From positions 1 through 23,271 of the forward strand of contig CAKSTO010000040.1 of assembly GCA_934501115.1 (NCBI GenBank): a DNA stretch of 23,271 bases. Direction: 5' to 3'. This stretch comes from an uncultured Faecalibacterium sp. Lineage in GTDB: Bacteria; Bacillota; Clostridia; Oscillospirales; Ruminococcaceae. The translations under genes were made by a program, and so were the position numbers. This document shows positions 1 through 7,146 of the stretch, in pieces (position 1 is the stretch's first letter; each line of letters opens with the position of its first letter). Below the pieces are notes generated by a model that had not been told where the DNA came from, ran no database searches, and saw only the letters and a list, made by a program, of their open reading frames with translations.

Positions 1-624
1 CGCTACAACCAGAAAACGCAGGCCGAGCGGTACCAGTTCCGCCGCCTGCTGCGCAGCCTTGTCAAGTGGTACGGCTATGTTTCGCAGGTGGCACGGATGT
101 TCGATGAAGAGCTGCACAAGGAGAACGTATTCTGCGCTTACCTGCTCAAACTGCTGCCGCCAGACGAGGTCTCTCCGCTGGACTTGGAGGGCAAATTGCA
201 GCTGGAGTATTACAAGCTGCAAAAGACCTTTGCCGGTACCATCGAGCTGGAACACGCCAAAGGCGTCTACGAGCCGGTCACCCAGAAGGGTGCTCTCGGC
301 CACGACCCCAAGGAGCCGCTGGACGAGATCATTTTGAAGATCAACGAGAAGTTCAAGGGCGAGTTCACCAACGCCGACCGGGTGCTGCTTACCGCCCTGC
401 ATGACCGTCTGCTGGCCGACCCGAAGCTGGCAAAGCTGGCGCGCAGCTCCGACCCGCAGATCTTCACCGAGAGCATCTTCCCCAAAGCCTTTGACACCGC
501 CGCACAGAACAGCTATCTTGAAGCGCAGGACACCTTCTCTTCCCTGTTTGAGGACACCAGCAAGTATAAGGCTATTATGTCAGCTCTGGCAGAGTGGCTG
601 TATGGAGAATTCCGCAAGAAGTAA
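1..624 (+). CDS. hsdR: Type I restriction enzyme R subunit (HsdR), C-terminal part, truncated by window edge
   Basis: The frame is open from the first base and ends at TAA 622-624, giving 207 residues. The text resembles the helical C-terminal region of HsdR, the motor and nuclease subunit of type I restriction-modification complexes, which cuts unmodified DNA after ATP-driven translocation. Supporting stretches are FRRLLRSLVKWYGYVSQVAR near the start and the closing SALAEWLYGEFRKK, which match the assembly domain as I remember it. The nuclease and helicase domains, and presumably hsdM and hsdS, lie outside the window to the left. An internal ATG at 88 is not a real start, because homologous text continues upstream of it. 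A strong terminator follows about 190 bases later. The assignment rests on family memory of the C-terminal region only. Confidence 0.8.
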   Translation, partial: RYNQKTQAERYQFRRLLRSLVKWYGYVSQVARMFDEELHKENVFCAYLLKLLPPDEVSPLDLEGKLQLEYYKLQKTFAGTIELEHAKGVYEPVTQKGALGHDPKEPLDEIILKINEKFKGEFTNADRVLLTALHDRLLADPKLAKLARSSDPQIFTESIFPKAFDTAAQNSYLEAQDTFSSLFEDTSKYKAIMSALAEWLYGEFRKK

Positions 625-703
625 AACAGTTTTCCCTTTTTATTTGCTTAAAACAGCCTGCATCCACGGGATGTAGTTCAAGGGTTTGAGTGTTCCCAAC
701 AAG

Positions 704-853
704 TATTTTGCAACGCAAAATAAGCAGATGTATATACGTCTGCATTGCTTGCGGATGCTATGAACCCTCTCAACGTGCTTCCCAAATTTGAAAATCATTT
801 TGCAAATCAGACCGTCCGTTTTCAAGTTCAACTTGAAGCGGACGGTTATTTTT
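704..853 (+). ncRNA. Candidate structured RNA ending in an intrinsic terminator
   Basis: Consecutive hairpins precede a terminator. TATTTTGC (704-711) pairs with GCAAAATA (715-722) around AAC. Bases 724-743 form a 20-base palindrome with one G.U pair. A third stem lies at about 785-805. The terminator stem at 811-846 follows. No reading frame with a ribosome site explains this conserved-looking folding. It could be a small RNA, the long 3' UTR of hsdR, or part of a recombination site. No promoter was found immediately upstream, so independent transcription is not shown. Confidence 0.3.
811..853 (+). terminator. Intrinsic terminator downstream of hsdR
   Basis: ACCGTCCG (811-818) pairs with CGGACGGT (839-846), and TTCAAG (821-826) pairs with CTTGAA (832-837) inside it. 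The stem is followed by TATTTTTTT on the plus strand. This is the strongest terminator in the left flank and would end transcription from hsdR or from the candidate structured RNA. Confidence 0.85.
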
Positions 854-1012
854 TTGTTCAGGAGGTTTTTGCGTTCGCATCCGCAGCAAGCAGGTATTCA
901 GCACAAGAATACGCTAGTTCCGCACCTTAACGGACGCTGAATAAGCAAATTTCTTGGAGAAAAATTCGTTTCGGAAAAATCAGCGTTGATTCATCCAATA
1001 TTACATCAAACC

Positions 1013-1061
1013 GGACCTATTACTTTCGGTTTTGAAAGTAAAAAGCGGAACTAATAGGTCC
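1013..1061. repeat. Nested inverted repeat (GGACCTATTA/TAATAGGTCC)
   Basis: GGACCTATTA at 1013-1022 is perfectly inverted as TAATAGGTCC at 1052-1061. Inside lies a second inverted pair, TACTTTC (1021-1027) and GAAAGTA (1034-1040). The two stems share bases 1021-1022. It lies upstream of the ParB-like and RepA-like genes, so an operator, a partition or replication site, or an element end are all possible. None is proven. Confidence 0.5.
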
Positions 1062-1106
1062 TAAAAAATCGAGTGACTTTATGGTATGCTCTATCCAGAA
1101 CATTTT

Positions 1107-1143
1107 CCAAGAAGCGGAAGCATCCCTTCCGGTTTTTTCTTGG
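1107..1143. terminator. Imperfect hairpin with T-rich 3' arm, possible terminator
   Basis: CGGAAG (1115-1120) pairs with CTTCCG (1126-1131) around CATCC. Outer arms CCAAGAA (1107-1113) and TTCTTGG (1137-1143) can also pair. Six T residues follow the inner stem on the plus strand, and the A-rich left arm could serve the minus strand. It may insulate the element's replication genes from upstream transcription. Confidence 0.4.
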
Positions 1144-1247
1144 GATTCTACTAAAATCCACTGAAAACCGGACGTAATGTGTCCTAAATATTTTTCTGTT
1201 GATGTGTTAATCTAGTTTCAAATCCATCGTTGATCCTTGAAAATCGC

Positions 1248-1364
1248 ATGACCGTCTGCATGGGATACCCGGCGATGACCCCCAAGTGGGAGAGCCGAAA
1301 AACGCCGCCGAAAAAAAAAAGGGGCAGGAAATTCATGCAGGGAGAACGGCTGAACTACCAATAA
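1248..1364 (+). CDS. Small basic 38-residue ORF upstream of parB-like gene
   Basis: ATG at 1248 opens 38 codons ending at TAA 1362-1364. The stop lies 9 bases before the ribosome site of the ParB-like gene, so the two would be co-transcribed. The peptide is strongly basic in its middle (PPKKKRGRK), which would suit nucleic-acid binding. The lysines are coded by a run of ten A at 1311-1320, prone to slippage. No good Shine-Dalgarno precedes the ATG, and two other in-frame ATGs lie at 1260 and 1275. I do not recognise a named family. The alternative is an untranslated leader, although the open frame across an A10 run and the tight spacing favour a gene. Confidence 0.4.
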   Translation: MTVCMGYPAMTPKWESRKTPPKKKRGRKFMQGERLNYQ

Positions 1365-1387
1365 ATTTTTGAAAGGAGATTTTGCCT

Positions 1388-2461
1388 ATGAAGAAAAACA
1401 AGTTTGAATTTATCATTGATTCCGAATTTCAATCTCAGATTCCTGCATTGACCGATGAAGAATTTCAGCAACTGGAAGAAAACATCCTTTCAGAGGGCGA
1501 AGTCCTGTCTCCCCTGATCGTCTGGGGCAACATTCTTGTTGATGGCCACAATCGCTATAAGATTCTCCAGCAGCACCCAGAAATCCCTTATACCACCCGC
1601 TCGATTTCCTGCACCTGCGAAACCCGTGAAGATGTTCTGGCATGGATCTGCAAACATCAGCTGGGTCGTCGGAATCTGACACCCGAGCAGAAAAAGTTTC
1701 TGATTGGAAAGCAGTATCACTCTGAAAAATCCACTCGTGGGGGAAACCATGGCAATCAGTACACACAGGTGGCAAACTGTCAAATTGACAATTTGCCATC
1801 GGTAGAAAACACGACTGAACGAATCGCCAAAGAAAATAATGTAAGTCCCTCTTTTGTAATTCGTGCCGAGCAGTTCATGAAAACCGTTGAGCTGATGGAA
1901 AAATACTGCCCCGGCATTCAGGAAGAAATCTTATCCGGCAAACTTAAGCTATCCCAGCGAGAGGCTACCATTATCCGTGGAACTCCCACAGAAGCATTGC
2001 CCACCGTGGTATCAACGTGGCGAGAGGAAAAGTTAAACGGTAAACCAGACGATAGTGCAGACACCTATGAAAATTTAGAATTGCTTTCCAAGGTCACCGA
2101 ACGCAATTTCTCTAGTGCTGCCACATCGAAGATCCAAACGGCTGATCCACTCTCGGAGAATCGACCTTTTATTTCATCGGGAAAGCGCAGCACCGAACTC
2201 CAGACCATTCGTGAGCTAGGAGAAAAGATGGCAACGGTTGATCATGTCGCCGATGCCGAAGGAATGTTCAGTGAAATCAACAGTGCCTCTGATAGCTTTA
2301 TTTTCCGTCTCGAACAATGCTTTGCTCTGTATCCCGACTTTCTGACAAATGTAGAGATCGAAGCAAAAGTTATTGCTGCTTTGCAAAAGGCAGAAAGCTA
2401 TATTGTGCATCTGAAAGAGCAGCATCGGCAGCATCTTCTGGAGACTACCAACAGCCAGTAA
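1388..2461 (+). CDS. ParB/Srx-fold nuclease-domain protein of the mobile element
   Basis: This 357-residue protein carries a ParB N-terminal-like domain at about residues 15-110, with the diagnostic VDGHNRY at 51-57 followed by a QLGRRNLTPEQ helix region. Proteins of this type on conjugative transposons sit at the head of the replication genes and are thought to act in partition or regulation by binding DNA. The middle, around residues 135-205, reads like the helical DNA-binding part of ParB proteins. I chose ATG 1388 over an in-frame TTG at 1382, because AAAGGAGA at 1372-1379 is well spaced for the ATG. The next gene begins one base after the stop. Which DNA site it binds is unknown; palindromes at 1013-1061 and 1170-1184 are candidates. 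Confidence 0.75.
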   Translation: MKKNKFEFIIDSEFQSQIPALTDEEFQQLEENILSEGEVLSPLIVWGNILVDGHNRYKILQQHPEIPYTTRSISCTCETREDVLAWICKHQLGRRNLTPEQKKFLIGKQYHSEKSTRGGNHGNQYTQVANCQIDNLPSVENTTERIAKENNVSPSFVIRAEQFMKTVELMEKYCPGIQEEILSGKLKLSQREATIIRGTPTEALPTVVSTWREEKLNGKPDDSADTYENLELLSKVTERNFSSAATSKIQTADPLSENRPFISSGKRSTELQTIRELGEKMATVDHVADAEGMFSEINSASDSFIFRLEQCFALYPDFLTNVEIEAKVIAALQKAESYIVHLKEQHRQHLLETTNSQ

Positions 2462-2462
2462 A

Positions 2463-3221
2463 ATGCTTTCCAAAAATTTGTTTGATGAAAAAACACTGGA
2501 GGTGAATTTTATTTCCGACTACCTGACTGTCACTACACCTTTGCCGCAATATCTGCCCTATCCCCGCTTTCTGCTGGATACCGACTTGAGCCACACAGCG
2601 AAGTTGCTCTACACCCTGCTGCTTGACCGGGCAACTCTTTCTCAAAAGAACAACTGGATAGATGAGCGCGGCTTCGTCTATGTGATTTTCCCTCTTTCTG
2701 CATTAAGCAAAGCTCTGCGATGCAGCACTATGAGCATTAAACGTGCGTTGCGCTCGCTGGAAGATGCTGATCTGATCAAGTGCAGAAGAGGTCGCATTAC
2801 TGTGCCCAACAGCATCTTTGTAAAAGTCCCGACAGAACAAAAATGTTCCTTTGTATGGAACGATTCTGCCCTATGCGATGGAACAGAAATGATACCTTCC
2901 ATGGAACAAAAGTGTTCCACTAACCAACGTAATAAGAACGACCTGAAAAATAACCACCTGATAAAAACAACAGATGCTTATTTGACCTTTGGCGAATATC
3001 AAAATGTCTTTTTAACAGCAAAGGAGTACAGGCGACTCAAAGCCGATTTCTCCGGGCTGGATGATCTAATCGAAAAGCTTTCGGCTTATATCCAGTCTAC
3101 TGGCAAAAAGTACACCGACCACGCCGCCACCCTGCGTATCTGGGCAAAGCGGCAGAAAACAGAACGAAAATCGACGCCGGGCATCCCGGACTACACATTC
3201 ACGGAAGGAGAAAGCCTATAA
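2463..3221 (+). CDS. RepA_N-like replication initiator / helix-turn-helix protein
   Basis: The 252-residue frame shows an N-terminal winged-helix region (from FISDYLTVTTPLPQYLPYPRFLLD through the SIKRALRSLEDADLI recognition segment) and a C-terminal segment, FGEYQNVFLTAKEY to IRIWAKR-like, ending in GIPDYTFTEGESL. Both ends match the replication initiator A family of Firmicute integrative elements. The role expected is binding the element's origin and recruiting the helicase loader coded next. The ATG at 2463 has no ribosome site. A perfect GGAGG at 2498-2502 instead points to codon ATT at 2511, at the place where family members usually begin, so the real start may be the rare ATT or may have mutated. 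The stop TAA overlaps the lost start of the next gene. Confidence 0.75.
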   Translation: MLSKNLFDEKTLEVNFISDYLTVTTPLPQYLPYPRFLLDTDLSHTAKLLYTLLLDRATLSQKNNWIDERGFVYVIFPLSALSKALRCSTMSIKRALRSLEDADLIKCRRGRITVPNSIFVKVPTEQKCSFVWNDSALCDGTEMIPSMEQKCSTNQRNKNDLKNNHLIKTTDAYLTFGEYQNVFLTAKEYRRLKADFSGLDDLIEKLSAYIQSTGKKYTDHAATLRIWAKRQKTERKSTPGIPDYTFTEGESL

Positions 3222-4056
3222 AGACGATTGAGAAAATTTTAGAACAGTCCGTTTCCAGTATTCCCGAAAACACCGATGATTATTATGGCAAGGACGGCCT
3301 GATTTATTGCGGAAAATGTCATACCAAAAAAGAAGCATTCTTTGCAAAGGGCATTGTCCTGATGGGCAAAAACAAGCACCCCATTGAATGCAACTGTCAG
3401 CGCACGGAAAGGGAAAAACAGGAAGCCCTTATCAGCCAGCAAAAGCACTGCGACCTTGTGCGGCGGCTGAAAGCAGAGGGATTTTCAGACCCGGCAATGC
3501 TCAACTGGACCTTTGAAAACGACAATGGCCGCAGCCTGCAGATGCACCATGCACAGCGCTATGTGGAGCGATGGCAGATCATGCATTCAGAGAACCTTGG
3601 GCTTCTTCTCTGGGGTGGTGTAGGCACCGGCAAGAGTTTTTCCTTGCCGGGTGCATTGCGAACGCTCTGATGGAGCAGGAAGTGCCTGTGCGTATGACGA
3701 ACTTTGCCCGAATCCTGAACGAGTTGAACGGCAGCTTTTCCAGTCGGAATGAAGTCATCGACAAACTCTGCCGCTATCCCCTGCTCATCATTGACGACTT
3801 CGGCATGGAGCGTGGCACCGAGTACGCACTGGAACAGATCTACAACATCGTAGACAGCCGATACCGCAGCCGGAAACCGCTGATCGTCACCACCAACCTG
3901 ACACTGGACGAGATACGGCACCCACAGGATACCGCCCATGCCCGCATCTATGACCGCCTGCTTGAAATGTGCGTTCCGATCTCCTGCATTGGGGTCAGCT
4001 TACGGAAGGAGAACGCACAGGAAAAGCTGGAACGCTTAAAAATTTTAATCGGATAG
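3218..4056 (+). pseudogene. DnaC-like helicase loader, frameshifted and without a normal start codon
   Basis: Read through one correction, this is a 279-residue AAA+ loader. It has a zinc site near the N-terminus (C31, C34, C58, C60 from position 3218), Walker A GGVGTGKS at about 133-140, Walker B LLIIDDFG, and a TTNLT sensor. Such proteins place the replicative helicase at the origin, here for the mobile element. Two lesions are visible. The frame changes by -1 at a run of five T (3637-3641) directly after Walker A; adding one T restores a continuous frame. The codon where translation should begin is ATA (3218-3220), with a good GGAAGGAG site at 3203-3210, and no ATG replaces it nearby. The fragments 3362-3670 and 3571-4056 should not be counted as separate genes. 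Sequencing error remains possible for the T run. Confidence 0.8.
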
Positions 4057-4083
4057 ATCAGAAACATTTCTGAAGGAATCCGC

Positions 4084-4093
4084 AGGACGTCCT
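4084..4093. repeat. Perfect palindrome AGGACGTCCT followed by AA
   Basis: This 10-base perfect palindrome lies between the broken dnaC and the next small gene. With the following bases it reads GTCCTAA, shared with the two palindromes at 1058-1064 and 1181-1187 in the left flank. A TCAGAA/TTCTGA hairpin lies just before it at 4058-4073. Confidence 0.4.
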
Positions 4094-4124
4094 AAGTTCT
4101 GCTACAAGGAAATGGAGTTGCCTA

Positions 4125-4325
4125 TTGAATAATTTTCATCGTACAGAAAACAATCCCACCCCTTCGGAATGCTCTACGCCCACACTCGATGAATGGAGCG
4201 CATTCGTAACCTTTCTAGCCGATGTGATCGAGAAGTACGCATCGGTCTTGGAAATAGACAACGCAGTATCCTCAACCAACAACAAAAATCAACAAGATGC
4301 TGTTGATACCGCTCTTGCAGCATGA
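4125..4325 (+). CDS. Small hypothetical protein of the mobile element (66 aa)
   Basis: A TTG start at 4125 is preceded by TGGAG (4113-4117) at usual spacing, and the frame ends at TGA 4323-4325. The protein is acidic and polar, with a helical-looking centre (EWSAFVTFLADVIEKYASVLEI) and a low-complexity tail. I recognise no domain. Its position between dnaC and rhuM, and its own ribosome site, make it a plausible accessory gene. Its last codons contain the promoter for the following rhuM gene. An alternative is a remnant of a longer, deleted gene, since in related elements mobilisation genes usually stand in this interval. Confidence 0.45.
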   Translation: MNNFHRTENNPTPSECSTPTLDEWSAFVTFLADVIEKYASVLEIDNAVSSTNNKNQQDAVDTALAA

Positions 4326-4331
4326 TATAAT
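4303..4331 (+). promoter_or_regulatory. Sigma-A promoter for rhuM
   Basis: TTGATA (4303-4308) and TATAAT (4326-4331) are separated by 17 bases, a near-consensus housekeeping promoter. It lies at the very end of the preceding small gene and points at the rhuM gene 80 bases downstream. Confidence 0.7.
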
Positions 4332-4354
4332 ATTCTTGTAATATTTGTCCCAAC

Positions 4355-4382
4355 ACAGTGGTAAGGTTTCCCCTTCCACTGT
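4355..4382 (+). promoter_or_regulatory. Inverted repeat in the rhuM leader
   Basis: ACAGTGG (4355-4361) pairs with CCACTGT (4376-4382), and AAGG (4363-4366) pairs with CCTT (4372-4375) inside. It falls about 17 bases after the expected transcription start and has no T run, so an operator or a leader hairpin is more likely than a terminator. Confidence 0.4.
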
Positions 4383-4410
4383 ATTACATACACGGAACGA
4401 GGTGCTTAAA

Positions 4411-5412
4411 ATGAATCGACCAGATGACTCTCCTAAAAATTCCATCCTCATTTACACCACAGAAGATGGCCTGACCAAAATTGATACTACCTTTGACGGT
4501 GACACCGTCTGGCTTTCCATTGACCAGATGGCCGATTTGTTCCAACGTGACCGCAGCGTTATCGGAAAACACATTCGAAACATTTTCAAAGAAGGCGAAC
4601 TCCAAAAGGAATCAGTGTGGGCAAAATTTGCCTACACTGCCGCTGATGGAAAGACATACGACGTGGATTACTATAATCTTGACGTCATCATTTCCGTTGG
4701 TTATCGCGTCAAATCCAAACGCGGCACACAGTTCCGTATCTGGGCAACTGGCATTCTGAAGGAATATATGCGCAAGGGATTTGCGCTGGATGACGAACGC
4801 CTGAAAAATCTGGGCGGCGGTGGATATTTCAAAGAGCTGTTAGAACGCATCCGTGACATCCGTGCTTCCGAAAAAGTGTTTTATCGTCAGGTTCTGGAAA
4901 TCTATGCAACCAGCATTGACTACGACCCAAAAGCAGAAATCTCCGTCCATTTCTTCAAAAAAGTCCAGAATAAAATTCATTATGCCATCCACGGTCAGAC
5001 TGCCGCTGAGGTCATTTACAATCGTGCCGATGCCGAAAAGGAATTTATGGGTCTGACCACTTTTGCAGGAAATCAGCCCACTTTACGAGAAGCTACTATT
5101 GCCAAAAACTATCTGAACGAAAAAGAGCTTCGTGCTATGGGGCAGTTGGTTTCCGGTTATCTGGATTTCGCAGAACGTCAAGCAGAACGTGAACAGCCCA
5201 TGACCATGCAGGATTGGGCAAACCACCTTGACCGCATTTTAACCATGAGCGGTGAGCAGCTTCTTGTTGGCAATGGCAGTGTGACCCACAAGCAGGCAGT
5301 GGACAAGGCTACTACCGAATATCAGAAATACAAGGCTAAAACCCTCAGCGATGTGGAGCAGGATTATCTGGATTCCATTCAGTTCTTAGAGAAGAAAATC
5401 GACAAGAAATAA
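4411..5412 (+). CDS. rhuM: RhuM family protein (Virulin_RhuM)
   Basis: The 333-residue product matches the RhuM family over most of its length. Recognisable text includes VWLSIDQMADLFQRDRSVI near residues 30-50, the YYNLDVIISVGYRVKSKRG core at about 90-110, and FRIWATGILKEYMRKGF after it. RhuM was named from a Salmonella pathogenicity island. Family members occur widely in mobile elements and phages, often as host-range or toxin-like cargo, and their biochemical function is not established. The N-terminal part resembles phage antirepressor-type DNA-binding domains. ATG 4411 was chosen because GAGGTG at 4399-4404 precedes it; a TTG frame extension to 4345 would run through the leader hairpin. 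It has its own promoter and ends 21 bases before the recombinase gene. Confidence 0.85.
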   Translation: MNRPDDSPKNSILIYTTEDGLTKIDTTFDGDTVWLSIDQMADLFQRDRSVIGKHIRNIFKEGELQKESVWAKFAYTAADGKTYDVDYYNLDVIISVGYRVKSKRGTQFRIWATGILKEYMRKGFALDDERLKNLGGGGYFKELLERIRDIRASEKVFYRQVLEIYATSIDYDPKAEISVHFFKKVQNKIHYAIHGQTAAEVIYNRADAEKEFMGLTTFAGNQPTLREATIAKNYLNEKELRAMGQLVSGYLDFAERQAEREQPMTMQDWANHLDRILTMSGEQLLVGNGSVTHKQAVDKATTEYQKYKAKTLSDVEQDYLDSIQFLEKKIDKK

Positions 5413-5433
5413 CGGTAGCCGTGAGGATTTCTT

Positions 5434-7146
5434 ATGTCACAGGGAAAGACAAAAGTTTATATTTACACTCGTGTATCTACCACGATGCAAATCGACGGCT
5501 ATTCGCTGGATGCACAGAAAGCTCGCATGAAAGCCTATGCAGACTTCAATGACTACCAGATCGTCGGCGAATATGAGGATGCCGGCAAATCGGGAAAATC
5601 TATTGAAGGCCGTGCTTCTTTCTGCCGGATGATGGAGGACATCAAATCCGGCAAGGATGGTGTTGCCTATGTGCTGGTGTTCAAGCTCTCCCGGTTTGGC
5701 CGCAATGCTGCCGATGTACTGTCTACCTTGCAGGTAATGCAGGATTTTGGTGTGAACCTGATTTGCGTGGAGGACGGCATCGATTCTTCTAAAGACGCTG
5801 GCAAACTGATGATTTCCGTTTTGTCTGCTGTTGCTGAGATCGAGCGTGAGAACATTCGTGTCCAAACCATGGAAGGCCGCATCCAGAAAGCACGGGAAGG
5901 TCGCTGGAACGGCGGTTTTGCGCCTTATGGCTATCGTTTGGTTGACGGTGTGCTGCAAATCAATGAGGATGAAGCCCCTGCCATCCAAACGATTTTCGAG
6001 CAGTATGTAAACACAGACACAGGTGCAAATGGTCTTTCCAAATATCTGGAGACCCACGGTTTTCAGAAACTTGCCCGTCAAAACGGCACCTCTCCCCTTT
6101 TCAGCGCAACATTGATTCGTGCCATCCTGAAAAACCCCGTCTACTGCGGAAAGATCGCCTTTGGTCGCCGCAAACTCGAAAAGATCCACGGCACCCGGAA
6201 CGAATATCATCAGGTTCCACAGGAGAATTATTTGCTGGTGGACGGCCTGCACGAGGGCATCGTATCGGAAGAATTGTGGAACGCCGCACAGGTCAAGCTG
6301 TTGGCGCAATCCAAACGATACGAGCCAGTCAACCGCAGCAAGACGGAACAGGCGCACTTGTTATCCGCCCTTGTCAAGTGCCCCGTTTGCGGTGCTGGAA
6401 TGTACAGCAACAAATGCACCAAGCGAAAGAAAGATGGCACACCCTATAAATCTTTCTCTTATTACAGTTGCAAGCACCGCAAGATGCAGCGTGGGCAAAA
6501 ATGCGATTTCAACAAGCAAATTCAGGAAGAAGTTCTGGACAACGCCGTGGTGGAGGTTATCATCAAACTGGTCAGCAATCCAAAGTTTGCCGCTATGATG
6601 CAGGAAAAGATCAACAGCAAAGTAGACACCACTGCCATTGAACAGGAAATTGCGGCCGCTGAAAAGCAGTTGCGGCAGTATTATTCCATCAAGTCCAAAA
6701 TTATGGAGGAGATCGACACACTTGACCCGGATGACCGTCATTACATCATCCGCAAATCTGACCTTGACGAGCGGCTTTACAAGATGTACGATAAAATCGA
6801 GGAAGCCGAAAACAACCTGATGGATGCCCGTGCAAAGAAGCAGGCTATCGAAGCGGATAAAATCACGGGCGATAACATTTACAAAGTTCTCATCTGCTTT
6901 GAAAGGCTCTACAATGTGATGAATCCCCTTGAACGCAAAAAGCTGATGGAACATCTGATTTCTGAAATTCAGATCTACCCGGAGCGTCAGCCCAACGGTC
7001 AGTGGCTCAAATCCATCAAATTCAGACTGCCCATCGTTGAAAGCGATATCGATCTGTGTTTGGACAACGAAAGTCATACCAAATGTGTCATTGCACTTTC
7101 CAAGAGTGAGATCGACTCCAAAAAGCCCGTGCAGCGTTCTCTTTAG
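5434..7146 (+). CDS. Large serine recombinase (TnpX/TndX-like), probably C-terminally truncated by frameshift
   Basis: The 570-residue protein has a resolvase catalytic domain (residues 8-155) with YTRVS, where S15 is the expected nucleophile, and the KLSRFGRN arginine motif at 84-91. A recombinase domain follows at about 160-290. A zinc ribbon has cysteines 316, 319, 346 and 357, and a coiled-coil region spans about 400-480. Such enzymes integrate and excise clostridial elements by cutting at short dinucleotide cores without a Holliday intermediate. Ribosome site GAGG (5423-5426) fits ATG 5434. Near the end, a run of five A (7120-7124) appears to have lost one base. Read with six A, the frame continues for about 90 more residues, to 7394. 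All catalytic parts precede the lesion, so activity may survive. Confidence 0.92.
   Translation: MSQGKTKVYIYTRVSTTMQIDGYSLDAQKARMKAYADFNDYQIVGEYEDAGKSGKSIEGRASFCRMMEDIKSGKDGVAYVLVFKLSRFGRNAADVLSTLQVMQDFGVNLICVEDGIDSSKDAGKLMISVLSAVAEIERENIRVQTMEGRIQKAREGRWNGGFAPYGYRLVDGVLQINEDEAPAIQTIFEQYVNTDTGANGLSKYLETHGFQKLARQNGTSPLFSATLIRAILKNPVYCGKIAFGRRKLEKIHGTRNEYHQVPQENYLLVDGLHEGIVSEELWNAAQVKLLAQSKRYEPVNRSKTEQAHLLSALVKCPVCGAGMYSNKCTKRKKDGTPYKSFSYYSCKHRKMQRGQKCDFNKQIQEEVLDNAVVEVIIKLVSNPKFAAMMQEKINSKVDTTAIEQEIAAAEKQLRQYYSIKSKIMEEIDTLDPDDRHYIIRKSDLDERLYKMYDKIEEAENNLMDARAKKQAIEADKITGDNIYKVLICFERLYNVMNPLERKKLMEHLISEIQIYPERQPNGQWLKSIKFRLPIVESDIDLCLDNESHTKCVIALSKSEIDSKKPVQRSL

Larger units (their letters stand above)
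625..1247. other. Non-coding region rich in inverted repeats, between hsdR and the mobile-element genes
   Basis: No convincing gene is present in these 620 bases. Visible structures are an 8-bp hairpin with loop AAC (704-722), a 20-bp near-palindrome (724-743), a weaker stem at 785-805, a strong intrinsic terminator (811-853), a TATTCAGC/GCTGAATA inverted repeat (895-902 and 936-943), a nested palindrome (1013-1061), an imperfect hairpin with T-rich 3' arm (1107-1143) and a short palindrome (1170-1184). The left end of the mobile element should lie somewhere here, but I cannot fix it. Confidence 0.6.

Noticed and set aside
745..930. 61-codon frame in the left flank
   Set aside because: It runs through the strong terminator at 811-853 and has no ribosome site.
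3362..4056. Two separate genes for the halves of the dnaC-like protein
   Set aside because: The halves join into one family-length loader by a single-base correction, and neither half has a start codon with a ribosome site.
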